From the NCBI GenBank assembly GCA_036563505.1, contig DATCMH010000024.1, positions 173,467-237,466 on the forward strand: a DNA stretch of 64,000 bases, given 5' to 3'. Shown here piece after piece: positions 7,480 to 15,015 of this stretch (positions are counted from its first letter, which is position 1; each line of letters begins with the position of its first letter). The translations under genes were made by a program, and so were the position numbers. This stretch comes from DATCMH01 sp036563505. Its GTDB lineage: Bacteria; Pseudomonadota; Alphaproteobacteria; Rhizobiales; Beijerinckiaceae. Below the pieces are notes generated by a model, which worked only from the letters and a program-made list of their open reading frames with translations, was not told where the DNA came from and made no database searches.

Positions 7480-8316
7480 ATGTCCACCGTTCCCCTGCGC
7501 CATAGCCCGCCTGATTCTGTCGCCGGCGTCGTCGATCCGGTCTGGACGCGGCTGCGCCACGAGGCTGAAGCCGCGATGGCGGGCGAGCCGGCGCTCGCGA
7601 GCTTCATTCTCACGACCATCATCAACCACGCGACCCTTGAGGAGGCGGTGGCGCACCGGATCGCCTCGCGGCTCGCTCATCCGGCGCTGGCGGCCGACCT
7701 GATCGCCCAGAGCTTCCTCCAGGCCATCGCCGCCGATCCGTCGATCGCCGATGCGTTCCGCGCCGATCTTGGCGCGATCGCCGACCGCGACCCGGCCTGC
7801 ACGCGCCTCATCGAGCCCGTGCTCTACTTCAAGGGCTTTCATGCCCTCCAGACGCACCGGCTCGCCCACTGGCTCTGGAATCAAGGCCGTCAGGACCTCG
7901 CCCTCTATCTCCAGAGCCGCTCGTCGGAAGTGTTCCAGACCGACATCCACCCGGCCGCCCGCATCGGGCGGGGCCTCTTCCTCGACCACGCCACGGGCCT
8001 CGTCGTCGGCATGACCGCCGTCATCGGCGACAACGTCTCGATGCTCCACGGCGTGACGCTGGGCGGCACGGGCAAGGAGCGCGGCGACCGCCACCCGAAG
8101 ATCCGCAACGGCGTGCTGATCGGCGCGGGCGCCAAGATCCTCGGCAACATCGAGATCGGCGACTGCGTGCGCGTCGCCGCGGGCTCCGTTGTCCTCCAGC
8201 CGGTCCCGCGCAACACCACGGTCGCGGGCATTCCGGCGAAGGTGGTCGGCACGGCCGGCTGCGCCGAGCCGTCGCGTTCGATGGACCAGGTGTTCTTCGG
8301 GATGGAAGGCATTTGA
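7480..8316 (+). CDS. cysE: Serine O-acetyltransferase
   Basis: Transfers acetyl from acetyl-CoA to L-serine, the first step of cysteine synthesis. The 278-residue protein has the N-terminal helical SATase domain (about residues 20-150) and a left-handed beta-helix of hexapeptide repeats (about 150-260), with the active-site DHATG motif near 168-172. The start at 7480 follows GGGAGAGAGACC; in-frame sequence upstream of it is repeat-derived. The next gene on the strand encodes a DUF3126 protein, a pairing seen in many Hyphomicrobiales. The C-terminal tail that binds cysteine synthase is short and ends in Ile, as expected. Confidence 0.95.
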   Translation: MSTVPLRHSPPDSVAGVVDPVWTRLRHEAEAAMAGEPALASFILTTIINHATLEEAVAHRIASRLAHPALAADLIAQSFLQAIAADPSIADAFRADLGAIADRDPACTRLIEPVLYFKGFHALQTHRLAHWLWNQGRQDLALYLQSRSSEVFQTDIHPAARIGRGLFLDHATGLVVGMTAVIGDNVSMLHGVTLGGTGKERGDRHPKIRNGVLIGAGAKILGNIEIGDCVRVAAGSVVLQPVPRNTTVAGIPAKVVGTAGCAEPSRSMDQVFFGMEGI

Positions 8317-8386
8317 GGCGCGTTCGACGGCCGAATGGTGTAGCGCGGTCGGAGCACTTCAGGGATTGCCAGTTTCCTGCGTCGTG

Positions 8387-8510
8387 CCTCCCTCCCCTCA
8401 GGGTAGGGTGGGGTACGCGCCGGCAGGCGCGATAGCAGGCGATGGGCACAGCGAGGAGGATTGCCGCTGCGCGGCATACCCCACCCCAGCCCTCCCCTGA
8501 GGGGAGGGAG
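8387..8510. repeat. CTCCCCTCAGGGGAGG-family composite palindrome, copy 1
   Basis: Outer arms CCTCCCTCCCCTCAGGG and CCCTCCCCTGAGGGGAGGG, inner arms GGTGGGGTACGCGCC and GCGGCATACCCCACC, with small GCC/GGC hairpins between. Related copies lie at 17080-17216 and 21230-21364. It fills most of the cysE-DUF3126 gap. Confidence 0.8.
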
Positions 8511-8609
8511 ATGAGATCGCCCGGCGCCCTCCGGGCCTGCCGCGCTTGCTCACCCTGGCGGCCCGTGGCAAGGGGCGGCTTCAAGCAGCCCAGCACACGA
8601 GGTGTCCCG

Positions 8610-8822
8610 GTGGACAAATCAGAGATGGCGAAGGTGGAGCGATACCTGCGCCGCACCTTCGCGAACCATTCGATCCGGGTCGTCGCCCGGCCGAAGAAAA
8701 CTGACTCGGCCGAGGTCTATATCGGCGAAGAGTTCGTCGGCGTGCTCTACCTCGACGACGAGGACGAGGACCGCTCCTACAACTTCCAGATGGCCATCCT
8801 CGACACTGACCTCGAGGGCTGA
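8610..8822 (+). CDS. DUF3126 family protein
   Basis: A 70-residue conserved alphaproteobacterial protein of unknown function. The family core is recognisable: KVERYLRRTF, RPKKTDSAEVYIG and the acidic YLDDEDEDRSYNFQMAILD. A GTG at 8610 is chosen as start because it gives the usual family length and has GAGG upstream; the ATG at 8625 is the alternative. It follows cysE on the same strand but a repeat separates them. It ends exactly where the convergent gene at 8823 ends. Confidence 0.85.
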   Translation: MDKSEMAKVERYLRRTFANHSIRVVARPKKTDSAEVYIGEEFVGVLYLDDEDEDRSYNFQMAILDTDLEG

Positions 8823-9497
8823 TCATCGCGTCCCGAAGCTCTGGGCGAGGCCCTGAACGACGCGCTCCCATTCGGCGAGCAAGACCGGCGCGAAGCGCAC
8901 GCGAAGGTCGATCTCGCTCAAGCGCAGCTCGGAGAGGCAGGCCGCGGGCTCGCTCGGGGCGGCGCAGCGCGCCGTGAACCGCCGGCCATCCGGCGGGACG
9001 ACGTAGAAGGTCTCGCCCTCGAACGGGGTGCCGGGCCGGAACTCGCGGCGGATCAGGCCGCCCTCGACGGGCACCGCTGCGGCGGCCACGAAACGGGCGT
9101 AGAGCGTTCCGGCGCGCTCGGCCGGCGACGGCCCAGTCTCGACGGGCAGGATCGCCACGTGAAGGATCTCGCGCCCGAGCGGGTCTCCTGCGCTCGGGGC
9201 GGGGTCGAGGAGGGCCGCGAGCGGCACCTTCAGCTCCAGCGCATCGGTGGCGCCGCCGACGCGCGGCATCGACGGTCCGAGCCAGGCTTGAGGCACCTTG
9301 ATCGTCAGCGCGCCGACCCGGAACGGGACGAGCGCGGGCTCCGGCGCCACCGGCCTGCGCAGCCAGAGCGTGCCCGCCAGCGCGCCGGCGCAGAGCGCGC
9401 CCGCGAGGAGCAAGGCCGCCCGGCCCACGAGCCCGTCGACGCGCGTCGGCGGCACGACGGCGGAGCGGCGGAGCGCGGCGGTGTCCAGGCTTGGCAT
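8823..9497 (-). CDS. Hypothetical membrane-anchored protein
   Basis: A 224-residue protein with one N-terminal membrane segment (about residues 24-46, ALLLAGALCAGALAGTLWL) and a periplasmic domain of about 175 residues. I recognise no catalytic motif. The periplasmic part contains a FEGETFYVVPPDGRRF stretch and two cysteines near the C-terminus that could form a disulfide. It is divergent from the gene at 9602, and the shared upstream region carries CtrA-like sites, so cell-cycle control is possible. Conserved-looking but unidentified. Confidence 0.7.
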   Translation of the reverse strand: MPSLDTAALRRSAVVPPTRVDGLVGRAALLLAGALCAGALAGTLWLRRPVAPEPALVPFRVGALTIKVPQAWLGPSMPRVGGATDALELKVPLAALLDPAPSAGDPLGREILHVAILPVETGPSPAERAGTLYARFVAAAAVPVEGGLIRREFRPGTPFEGETFYVVPPDGRRFTARCAAPSEPAACLSELRLSEIDLRVRFAPVLLAEWERVVQGLAQSFGTR

Positions 9498-9526
9498 CGG
9501 TCGGCGGAGCGGCGGGGCGTGTCGTT

Positions 9527-9562
9527 AACCATGCTCGGATCCCGCGCTTAACGTTCCGTTAA
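9527..9562. promoter_or_regulatory. CtrA-type binding sites in a divergent promoter region
   Basis: A full site TTAA-CGTTCCG-TTAA at 9548-9562 matches the TTAA-N7-TTAA consensus of the alphaproteobacterial regulator CtrA, and a half-site TTAACCAT lies at 9527-9534. Both are in the 104-bp gap between the divergent genes at 8823-9497 and 9602-9931. AT-rich motifs stand out in DNA this GC-rich. Binding is inferred. Confidence 0.55.
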
Positions 9563-9601
9563 GCCTGCGCCAGAGTGAACCCCGGACAGGAGGTTCTCCC
9601 G

Positions 9602-9931
9602 ATGCGTCTCGATCCGGCGGCCATCGAATCGATCGAGGCGCTCGTCCTCGGCTTCGCCTTCGCGGGGTTCATCGCCAGCGCCTTCGAGCTCTTCACGGCG
9701 CGCCGGGCGAGCTTCCATCTGCTGCAGGCGGGCGGGGCGGTGGCGGTCGCGAGCGTTCCCATGCTCGTCTTCAGCGCGCCCTTCATCATCCTGCGCAACA
9801 CCGTGCGCGGCCGCCGGTTCGAGCACCGCCCGGTGAGCTTCGTCATGCTCGCCACGATGATCGCCTGCGGATGGAGCCTGATGTCCGGCCGCCTCGTCCT
9901 CGACGTCGCGCAGCGCCTCGCCGGCGCTTGA
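9602..9931 (+). CDS. Conserved three-span membrane protein (DUF6949-like, tentative)
   Basis: A 109-residue inner-membrane protein with hydrophobic segments at about residues 10-29, 38-64 and 76-94. The start at 9602 is supported by AGGAGG nine bases upstream; an in-frame ATG at 9575 lies before that site and is rejected. No catalytic residues are visible. Similar small proteins occur across Hyphomicrobiales; the DUF number is from memory and should be treated as tentative. CtrA-like sites lie upstream. Confidence 0.7.
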   Translation: MRLDPAAIESIEALVLGFAFAGFIASAFELFTARRASFHLLQAGGAVAVASVPMLVFSAPFIILRNTVRGRRFEHRPVSFVMLATMIACGWSLMSGRLVLDVAQRLAGA

Positions 9932-9992
9932 CGCTTAGGCCCGGCCCGGGCTGATCTTCCCCACTGGCCGCCGCGCCGGGGGGAGATCATCG

Positions 9993-10523
9993 ATGCCGCT
10001 CTACAGCCTCGACGACGAGACGCCGGACCTGCCCGAGGCCGGGCGCTACTGGATCGCGCCGGACGCTCACGTGATCGGCCGGGTTCGTCTCGAGGAGGAG
10101 GTGGGGATCTGGTTCGGCGCGGTGCTGCGCGGCGACAACGAGTGGATCACCGTCGGCGCGCGGACGAACATCCAGGAAGGCGCCATGCTCCACACGGATC
10201 TCGGCGCCCCGCTCTCCCTCGGGGAGGGCTGCACGGTGGGCCACCACGCCATCCTGCACGGCTGCACGGTGGGTGCGAATTCCCTCATCGGCATGGGCGC
10301 GACGGTGCTCAACCACGCCCGCATCGGCGCGAACTCCATCGTCGGCGCCAATGCCCTCGTCACGGAGGGCAAGGAGTTCCCCGACAATGCCCTCATCATC
10401 GGGGCTCCGGCCAAGGCCGTGCGCACCCTCGATGACGCGTCCGCCGCACGCCTGCGGCTCTCGGCGGACCACTACGTCGCGAACTGGCGCCGCTACGCGC
10501 GAAGCCTGAAGCGCCTCGACTGA
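9993..10523 (+). CDS. Gamma-class carbonic anhydrase-like hexapeptide protein
   Basis: A 176-residue left-handed beta-helix protein of the YrdA/PaaY/gamma-carbonic anhydrase family. Metal-ligand histidines are expected in TDLGAPL-adjacent (MLHTD near 66), VGHHAILHG near 83-91. The segment VLRGDNEWITVG near 45 is typical of the family. It may interconvert CO2 and bicarbonate, but many members have no shown activity. It has its own Shine-Dalgarno (GGGGGGAGA) and stands alone between a membrane protein gene and the convergent peptidase gene. Confidence 0.85.
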   Translation: MPLYSLDDETPDLPEAGRYWIAPDAHVIGRVRLEEEVGIWFGAVLRGDNEWITVGARTNIQEGAMLHTDLGAPLSLGEGCTVGHHAILHGCTVGANSLIGMGATVLNHARIGANSIVGANALVTEGKEFPDNALIIGAPAKAVRTLDDASAARLRLSADHYVANWRRYARSLKRLD

Positions 10524-10536
10524 AGGCACCTTCGGT

Positions 10537-11214
10537 TCAGCGGTTCGCGGTGGTGACGGGGGAGGTGAGCCCGCCGAGGGACACCCAAGCCAGGCTGTCC
10601 TGCCCCTCGCGCTTGACGAAGACGTAGCCGGTCTGGGCCCAGGGCAGGACCGCGTTCGTCTTGTTGTCGAGGATGTAGTCGCCGCGGTCGGTGCGGACCA
10701 TGAGCACCGCGTGGCCTTCGCCCTGGTCGTCGATGACGACGGTGATCCGCAGCGCGCGGCGCGGGAGGCCCCGCTCCACGAGGACCTTGCGCTTCAGGAG
10801 CTGGAAATCCTCGCAGTCGCCCGCACCGTCGTCCGGGAAGTCCCAGCGGTCGACGATGCCCCAGTGCAGCTGGTCGGTGATCGGCTTGATGCGGGCGTTG
10901 ACCCGCTTGTTGACCGAGACGATGGTGTTCCAGGTCGCGGGGGTGAGCTCGACCGTAGCCGGCTCCGCCGTGTTCACCGCGCACTCGTCGGCGTGGCGCC
11001 GGCAGAAGTCGAGCCAGGCCGCGACCGGCTTGGCGACGCCGTTCCGGTCGATGGGCTGAGTCGCGGACGGAAGGGAAGCCAGCGTCTGCGCCTGCGTCGT
11101 GGCGCCACCGATGACGAGGGTCAGACCGAACAGGGCCGCCTTGCCGAGGCGGGTCGCGGCCAGGGCCGCGTCTTGGAAGCCGAACTCGAACCGCCCGAAG
11201 GAACCGTGCCGCAT
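10537..11214 (-). CDS. Transglutaminase-like cysteine peptidase (BTLCP), paralogue 1
   Basis: A 225-residue exported protein of the bacterial transglutaminase-like cysteine proteinase family, the fold that includes the LapG adhesin protease. The likely catalytic triad is C134 (GAGDCEDF), H168 (GEGHAV) and D183 (ILDNKT). A hydrophobic segment at about 25-42 ending in TTQAQ looks like a signal peptide behind a longer n-region. It is about 60% like the neighbouring paralogue over the mature part by eye. A 10-bp hairpin sits just before its ribosome-binding site (GGTGGGG). Substrate is unknown. Confidence 0.85.
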   Translation of the reverse strand: MRHGSFGRFEFGFQDAALAATRLGKAALFGLTLVIGGATTQAQTLASLPSATQPIDRNGVAKPVAAWLDFCRRHADECAVNTAEPATVELTPATWNTIVSVNKRVNARIKPITDQLHWGIVDRWDFPDDGAGDCEDFQLLKRKVLVERGLPRRALRITVVIDDQGEGHAVLMVRTDRGDYILDNKTNAVLPWAQTGYVFVKREGQDSLAWVSLGGLTSPVTTANR

Positions 11215-11222
11215 GCCCCACC

Positions 11223-11251
11223 AGCTTGGTTAGCTTTCTTTTAACCAAGCT
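11223..11251 (-). promoter_or_regulatory. Perfect 10-bp hairpin in the 5' leader of BTLCP paralogue 1
   Basis: AGCTTGGTTA at 11223-11232 is the exact reverse complement of TAACCAAGCT at 11242-11251, with a 9-base loop. On the minus strand the hairpin ends 8 bases before the ATG at 11214, next to GGTGGGG. No U-tract follows, so it is not a terminator. It could be an operator palindrome or an mRNA hairpin that modulates initiation. Confidence 0.5.
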
Positions 11252-11284
11252 CGCATGGGGGTGGGGCGGGTCACAACCTCAAAG

Positions 11285-11299
11285 TTAAACGGTGGTTAA
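11285..11299. promoter_or_regulatory. CtrA-type full site between the two BTLCP genes
   Basis: TTAA-ACGGTGG-TTAA fits the TTAA-N7-TTAA consensus exactly. It lies 71 bp upstream of the start of the 10537-11214 gene, a reasonable promoter position. This is a motif match only. Confidence 0.5.
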
Positions 11300-11454
11300 C
11301 GGGCCGCACCCGACTTTTGTTCCATAACGCACGGGAAGCTTCGGACGCTTCGAGGCACTGCTCGAGCGCACAAGGAAACGGGGCCGGCTGGTTGGCCGAC
11401 CCCGCGGGCGTGTTCGCAGCGGTGTGGACGGAGCGACGCGCCCGAGCGCGGTCG

Positions 11455-12075
11455 TCAGCGGTTCGCGGTGGCGGAGGGAGAGGTGGCGCCGCCCAGCGAC
11501 ACCCAGGCCTGGCCCTCCTGGCCCTCGCGCTTGACGTAGACGTAGCCGGTCTGGTGCCAGGGCAGGACGGTGGAGGTCTTGTTGTCCAGGATGAAGTCGC
11601 CCCTGTCGGTGCGCAGCATCAGCACCGCGTGTCCCTCGCCCTTCTCGTCGATGACGACGGTCATGCGCATGGCACGGCGGGGCAGGCCGGCCTCGGTCAG
11701 GAGCTTGCGCTTGAGGAGCTGGTAGTCCTCGCAATCGCCTGAGCCCGTCTCGGCGAGATCCCAGCGGTCGGTGACGCCCCAGTGCTCCTGGTCCGTGAGG
11801 GGCCGGACCGACGCGTTCACGCGGCGGTTGACCGACACGATGCTGTTCCAGGCGCGGGGCGTGAGCTCGATGAGGGCTGCCTCGCGAGAGTCAACGGCGC
11901 ATTCCGCCGGGTAGCTGCGGCAGAAGGCGGCCCAGGCGGGGATGGGGGAAGCTGAGCCTGTGGGCATCACGCTCGATGTCGTCGGCAGCGACGCCGTGGT
12001 GATCTGCGCCGCCGCCGGCGCGGCGAAAGCCGTCGCGAAAGCGAGCACCGCACCGAGCATCAGGTTTTTCGTCAT
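11455..12075 (-). CDS. Transglutaminase-like cysteine peptidase (BTLCP), paralogue 2
   Basis: A 206-residue exported cysteine peptidase-like protein. A clear signal peptide occupies residues 1-24 (cleavage after APAAAQ is likely). The triad candidates are C115 (GSGDCEDY), H149 (GEGHAV) and D164 (ILDNKT). The start at 12075 is preceded by GGGAGACG; the ATG at 12093 lies upstream of that site. It is a tandem paralogue of 10537-11214, with the same C-terminal -TANR ending, which indicates duplication. It may process a surface protein or cell-wall peptide. Confidence 0.87.
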   Translation of the reverse strand: MTKNLMLGAVLAFATAFAAPAAAQITTASLPTTSSVMPTGSASPIPAWAAFCRSYPAECAVDSREAALIELTPRAWNSIVSVNRRVNASVRPLTDQEHWGVTDRWDLAETGSGDCEDYQLLKRKLLTEAGLPRRAMRMTVVIDEKGEGHAVLMLRTDRGDFILDNKTSTVLPWHQTGYVYVKREGQEGQAWVSLGGATSPSATANR

Positions 12076-12381
12076 GGTTCGTCTCCCGTCCACGAGACCA
12101 CCATGCCGGGCGCACTTGTCGCGCCGCTTGCCCAGATACGGACAATTTGAGTGAAGCTAAGTGCTTCTGTTCGTTAAAGGACGTTAGGTGAACCAACCCG
12201 TTGACGCGGGTCCCTCGATTGCGCGGGAGCGCGCTCAGGACTCATTCACGGGTCTGAACGAAATCCTACGTTCCGCCTCGCGGAGCGGCACGGGATAGCC
12301 GGCGCGGCGAGGCGGTTTCGGGTCAGGCGGGAATGATATGTTCCGTCGGGGGCGCGGCGTTCAAGCTCGCGCAGGGTGCTC
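12076..12381. other. Gene-free stretch upstream of BTLCP 2
   Basis: This 306-bp stretch holds the leader of the BTLCP gene and the region downstream of the PilZ gene. It contains an AT-richer patch near 12145-12190 that could hold the BTLCP promoter. I find no convincing ORF, RNA or repeat. Confidence 0.5.
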
Positions 12382-13008
12382 TCAGAGCACCACGCCGTCG
12401 TCGAAGCGGTCCGGCGAGAGCGGCAGGAAGAACTCGATCGCGACGCCGGCCTCGAAGCGGCGCACCACCTTGCCGTGGGTCCGGCCGATGGTGACGGCGG
12501 TGCCGAGCGCCGGGCCGTTCTCGATCGTGATCGCGACGCCCGAGAGCGACACGTCGATGATGCGCACCGTCTTCTCGCGCCCGTTCTCGAAACGGAGCAC
12601 CGCCACCGGGTTGCGCGGGATGATGCGCTCGTGGCGACGGTCTTCCGGCAGCCCGAGCGCGTTGCGGTTGGCGAGCCAGGTGAGCTGGTTGGCGATCTTG
12701 TCCCGCTTGCGCAGCGTCGCCGCGATCGAGATCGCGAAACCCTCGTCGATGTGACGGGTGACCTCGCCCTCAACGCGCCCGAGATGCTCGAAATACACGA
12801 TCACGCGGTCGCCGATGGCGCCGCGCACCGGTGCGGTGAGAAGGGCGCCGCCGGGCGAGATGTCGAGGGTCTGACAGGGGTACTCGAGCCGGTTCGGCAG
12901 CATGTAGCGACCGAGCAGTGCCACCGGCACGCGGTAGTGGCGCCGGCGATCGGTGAGGCGCAGGCGGGCACGCGGCGGCTCGAGAACGGTCTGATCGGAC
13001 GTGATCAC
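12382..13008 (-). CDS. Dual PilZ-domain protein
   Basis: A 208-residue cytoplasmic protein with two PilZ domains, the main fold for binding cyclic di-GMP. Domain 1 has RRRHYR at residues 21-26 and DISPGG at 49-54; domain 2 has RRHERIIPR at 124-132 and DVSLSG at 152-157. Both therefore keep the arginine switch and the D/NxSxxG-type motif, though domain 1 has P at the third variable position. It has no other effector domain. It lies beside two BTLCP genes and a PAS_5 gene, which fits a role in surface or adhesion control, but this is inference. Confidence 0.88.
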   Translation of the reverse strand: MITSDQTVLEPPRARLRLTDRRRHYRVPVALLGRYMLPNRLEYPCQTLDISPGGALLTAPVRGAIGDRVIVYFEHLGRVEGEVTRHIDEGFAISIAATLRKRDKIANQLTWLANRNALGLPEDRRHERIIPRNPVAVLRFENGREKTVRIIDVSLSGVAITIENGPALGTAVTIGRTHGKVVRRFEAGVAIEFFLPLSPDRFDDGVVL

Positions 13009-13082
13009 GCCTGTCTTCCGACGCAGGACGAAGGTCCCGCTGCGGAACAGGTAAGCGATCCCGGGTTAACGCCGGCTTTCGG

Positions 13083-13649
13083 TCAGCTCCGCCCGCCCCG
13101 ATGCACCACGAAGAGGCGCCGCGCGTCCGCCCCCGGACGCGCCGCCGGCGCGGCTGCTCGGCCCGAGGGCCAGATCACCCGCAGGGACACTGTCGTCAGC
13201 CGGGTGACCGGGTGCAGCCCGAGCCAGAGGGGGAGGGCGCCCGTCGACAGGCAGCCGAGGAGGCGCGCATGCGTCTTGCCCCGATGACGCAGCGGCAGGA
13301 GGAGCATCTCGAGATCGACGGTCTCCTCCTGCTCCGTCAGGCCCTGGACGCCTGCGACGACGCCGGCCGTCTCGTCCGAAACGATGTCGACGAAGCGGTC
13401 GGCTTCCCGCGCCGCCGGTCCCCAAAAGTCGGACAGGCGCCGGCCGCGCAACTCTCCGCCCATCAGCGCGCAGAGGCGGGTCCCGGCGAGGCGGAACTCG
13501 GCGCCGGTCTCGCCCATCTCGAGGATGAAGGTGTCGGCCAGGATGTGGCGGATCTCGCCGGGCTCGATCTCGCCCCGCTCGGGGGCCGCGCGCTCGCCGC
13601 GCAACCCGTCCCAATAGGAAAACAGCATTCGTGTCGCGGCAAGCTTCAT
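13083..13649 (-). CDS. PAS_5 domain protein
   Basis: A 188-residue protein of the PAS_5 family (formerly DUF), common in Hyphomicrobiales and often encoded near PilZ genes. Family features are the N-terminal MLFSYWDGLRGERAAPERGE, the central GTRLCALMGGELRGRRLSDFW and the later LLLPLRHRGKTHARLLG. There is no output domain, so it may be a small-molecule or protein-interaction module. The last 35 residues are Ala/Arg/Pro-rich and probably disordered. It precedes the PilZ gene with a 74-bp gap on the same strand. Confidence 0.8.
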   Translation of the reverse strand: MKLAATRMLFSYWDGLRGERAAPERGEIEPGEIRHILADTFILEMGETGAEFRLAGTRLCALMGGELRGRRLSDFWGPAAREADRFVDIVSDETAGVVAGVQGLTEQEETVDLEMLLLPLRHRGKTHARLLGCLSTGALPLWLGLHPVTRLTTVSLRVIWPSGRAAAPAARPGADARRLFVVHRGGRS

Positions 13650-13966
13650 GCGTCGACTTCGTCCTTACGCGTCCGTTCCGTTTCGGGCTTGGCGAAGCCG
13701 CTCGGGCCGCCACGCCGCCTGCGCCAGTGCGGGACAGGGGCGGGCAACGGAGCGGGTGTCGCACAGGTTAGGCCGGCTGGGGCGGGGACGGATCGAAACC
13801 ATTTGTTAAGGTTAAGCAGAGGTTGCGATTGCGGCGCCGCCGCGGCGCTGCGAAGGTTCGTCACCACGGCTTCACTGTTCGACGAAAAAGGTGAGACGCG
13901 GCGGGACGATCTCTTGGTCCGGATCGTGCTCGTCCCGGCGGCGACGCCGGAGATCGCCATGGTCGA

Positions 13967-14000
13967 GGGGAGGGCGCTTCGCGCGCTCCCCATTTTTTTT
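13967..14000 (+). terminator. Strong plus-strand intrinsic terminator without an obvious upstream gene
   Basis: GGGGAGGGCGC (13967-13977), loop TTC, GCGCGCTCCCC (13981-13991), one mismatch in 11 pairs, then A and eight T residues (13993-14000). No plus-strand gene lies between 13650 and this site. It may end a small RNA or attenuate the rhomboid transcript that starts just downstream. The rest of 13650-14069 holds no convincing coding sequence. Confidence 0.7.
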
Positions 14001-14069
14001 GCGCCCTGCCGTTTCCCGCGCCCGGATCGGGCTTGCGTGCCCTCATCCGCCTCGGCCAATGTCGCGGCG

Positions 14070-14885
14070 ATGGATGGCCCCTCGACCACGCCCGCGCCGC
14101 GGGAGCCTGCGATCAACCTGCCGGGCGTGATCCTGGCCTGCCTCGCGCTTCTCGTCGGGCTGCACCTCGTCCGCGGCTTCTTGAGCCCTGAGACCGACGT
14201 CGCTCTGCTCTTCGATTTCGCCCTCGTCCCGGCGCGCTGGACGGTCAGCCAGGACCCGCTCGCGCTCCGCGCCGTTATGGCTGAGGCCGGGGCCGGTCCC
14301 GAGGCGGAAACCCGCCTCGCGCTCGCCCGCTACGTGCTGGGCGAGCCCGATGCCAGGCCTTGGACATTCCTCACCTACGGCCTGCTGCACGGCTCCTGGA
14401 CGCACGTGATCCTCAACGGGCTCTGGCTCGCCGCCTTCGGCGCGCCCGTGGCCCGGCGCTGCGGGGCCGCGCGCTTCGGCCTCGTCCTGGCGCTCGGCGT
14501 CGCCGCCGGCGGGGCGACCCATGTCGCGCTGCATTCGTTAAGCGTCTCGCCCCTCGTGGGAGCCTCGGCCGCGGTGTCGGCGCTGATGGCCGCGGCCTCC
14601 CGCTTCGTGTTCACGCCGGTGCCGACGTTCTTCGGCCTCGAGCCGCGCCCCGTCCACGAGCGGCCGCGCCAGAGCCTGCGGGCCCTCGCGTCGAACCGCT
14701 CGGCGGTGCTGTTCCTGCTCGTCTGGTTCTGCAGCAACCTCCTGTTCGGACTCTCCGCCCAACCCCTCGGCCTGTCCGACGCGGCGATCGCCTGGGAGGC
14801 GCATCTGGGCGGCTTCGTCGTGGGCTTCTTCCTGTTCCCGCTCATCGACACCGGGCGCGCGGCGGGGCAGGGACAGCCCGCTTGA
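14070..14885 (+). CDS. Rhomboid-family intramembrane serine protease
   Basis: A 271-residue inner-membrane protein with about six membrane spans. The catalytic Ser is S166 in VGASAAVSAL (the usual GxSG appears as GASA), the catalytic His is H245 in WEAHLGGFVVGFF, and the oxyanion-side HGSWTHVILN motif gives H107 and N116. Rhomboids cleave membrane-embedded substrates. The start at 14070 is chosen to fit the family; an in-frame ATG at 13959 lies inside the terminator hairpin and is unlikely. A long insert (about 178-205) after the Ser helix is cytoplasmic or periplasmic and Arg/Pro-rich. Confidence 0.85.
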   Translation: MDGPSTTPAPREPAINLPGVILACLALLVGLHLVRGFLSPETDVALLFDFALVPARWTVSQDPLALRAVMAEAGAGPEAETRLALARYVLGEPDARPWTFLTYGLLHGSWTHVILNGLWLAAFGAPVARRCGAARFGLVLALGVAAGGATHVALHSLSVSPLVGASAAVSALMAAASRFVFTPVPTFFGLEPRPVHERPRQSLRALASNRSAVLFLLVWFCSNLLFGLSAQPLGLSDAAIAWEAHLGGFVVGFFLFPLIDTGRAAGQGQPA

Positions 14886-15015
14886 AAGCGGGCGCGAGCG
14901 CCCGCACAATCCGTCCCCGTGCCGGCGATCGGGAAGGTCCGCGATCGGCTCCCGTTCTCCGTCGCACCGGGTCAAGCGGTCCCGCGCGAGGACCGCGAAC
15001 GGAGGAGAGCGCCGC

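Noticed and set aside
13101..14069. An open frame upstream of and in frame with the rhomboid gene
   Set aside because: It runs antisense to the PAS_5 gene and through the terminator hairpin, with no conserved residues. High GC leaves long spurious frames open.
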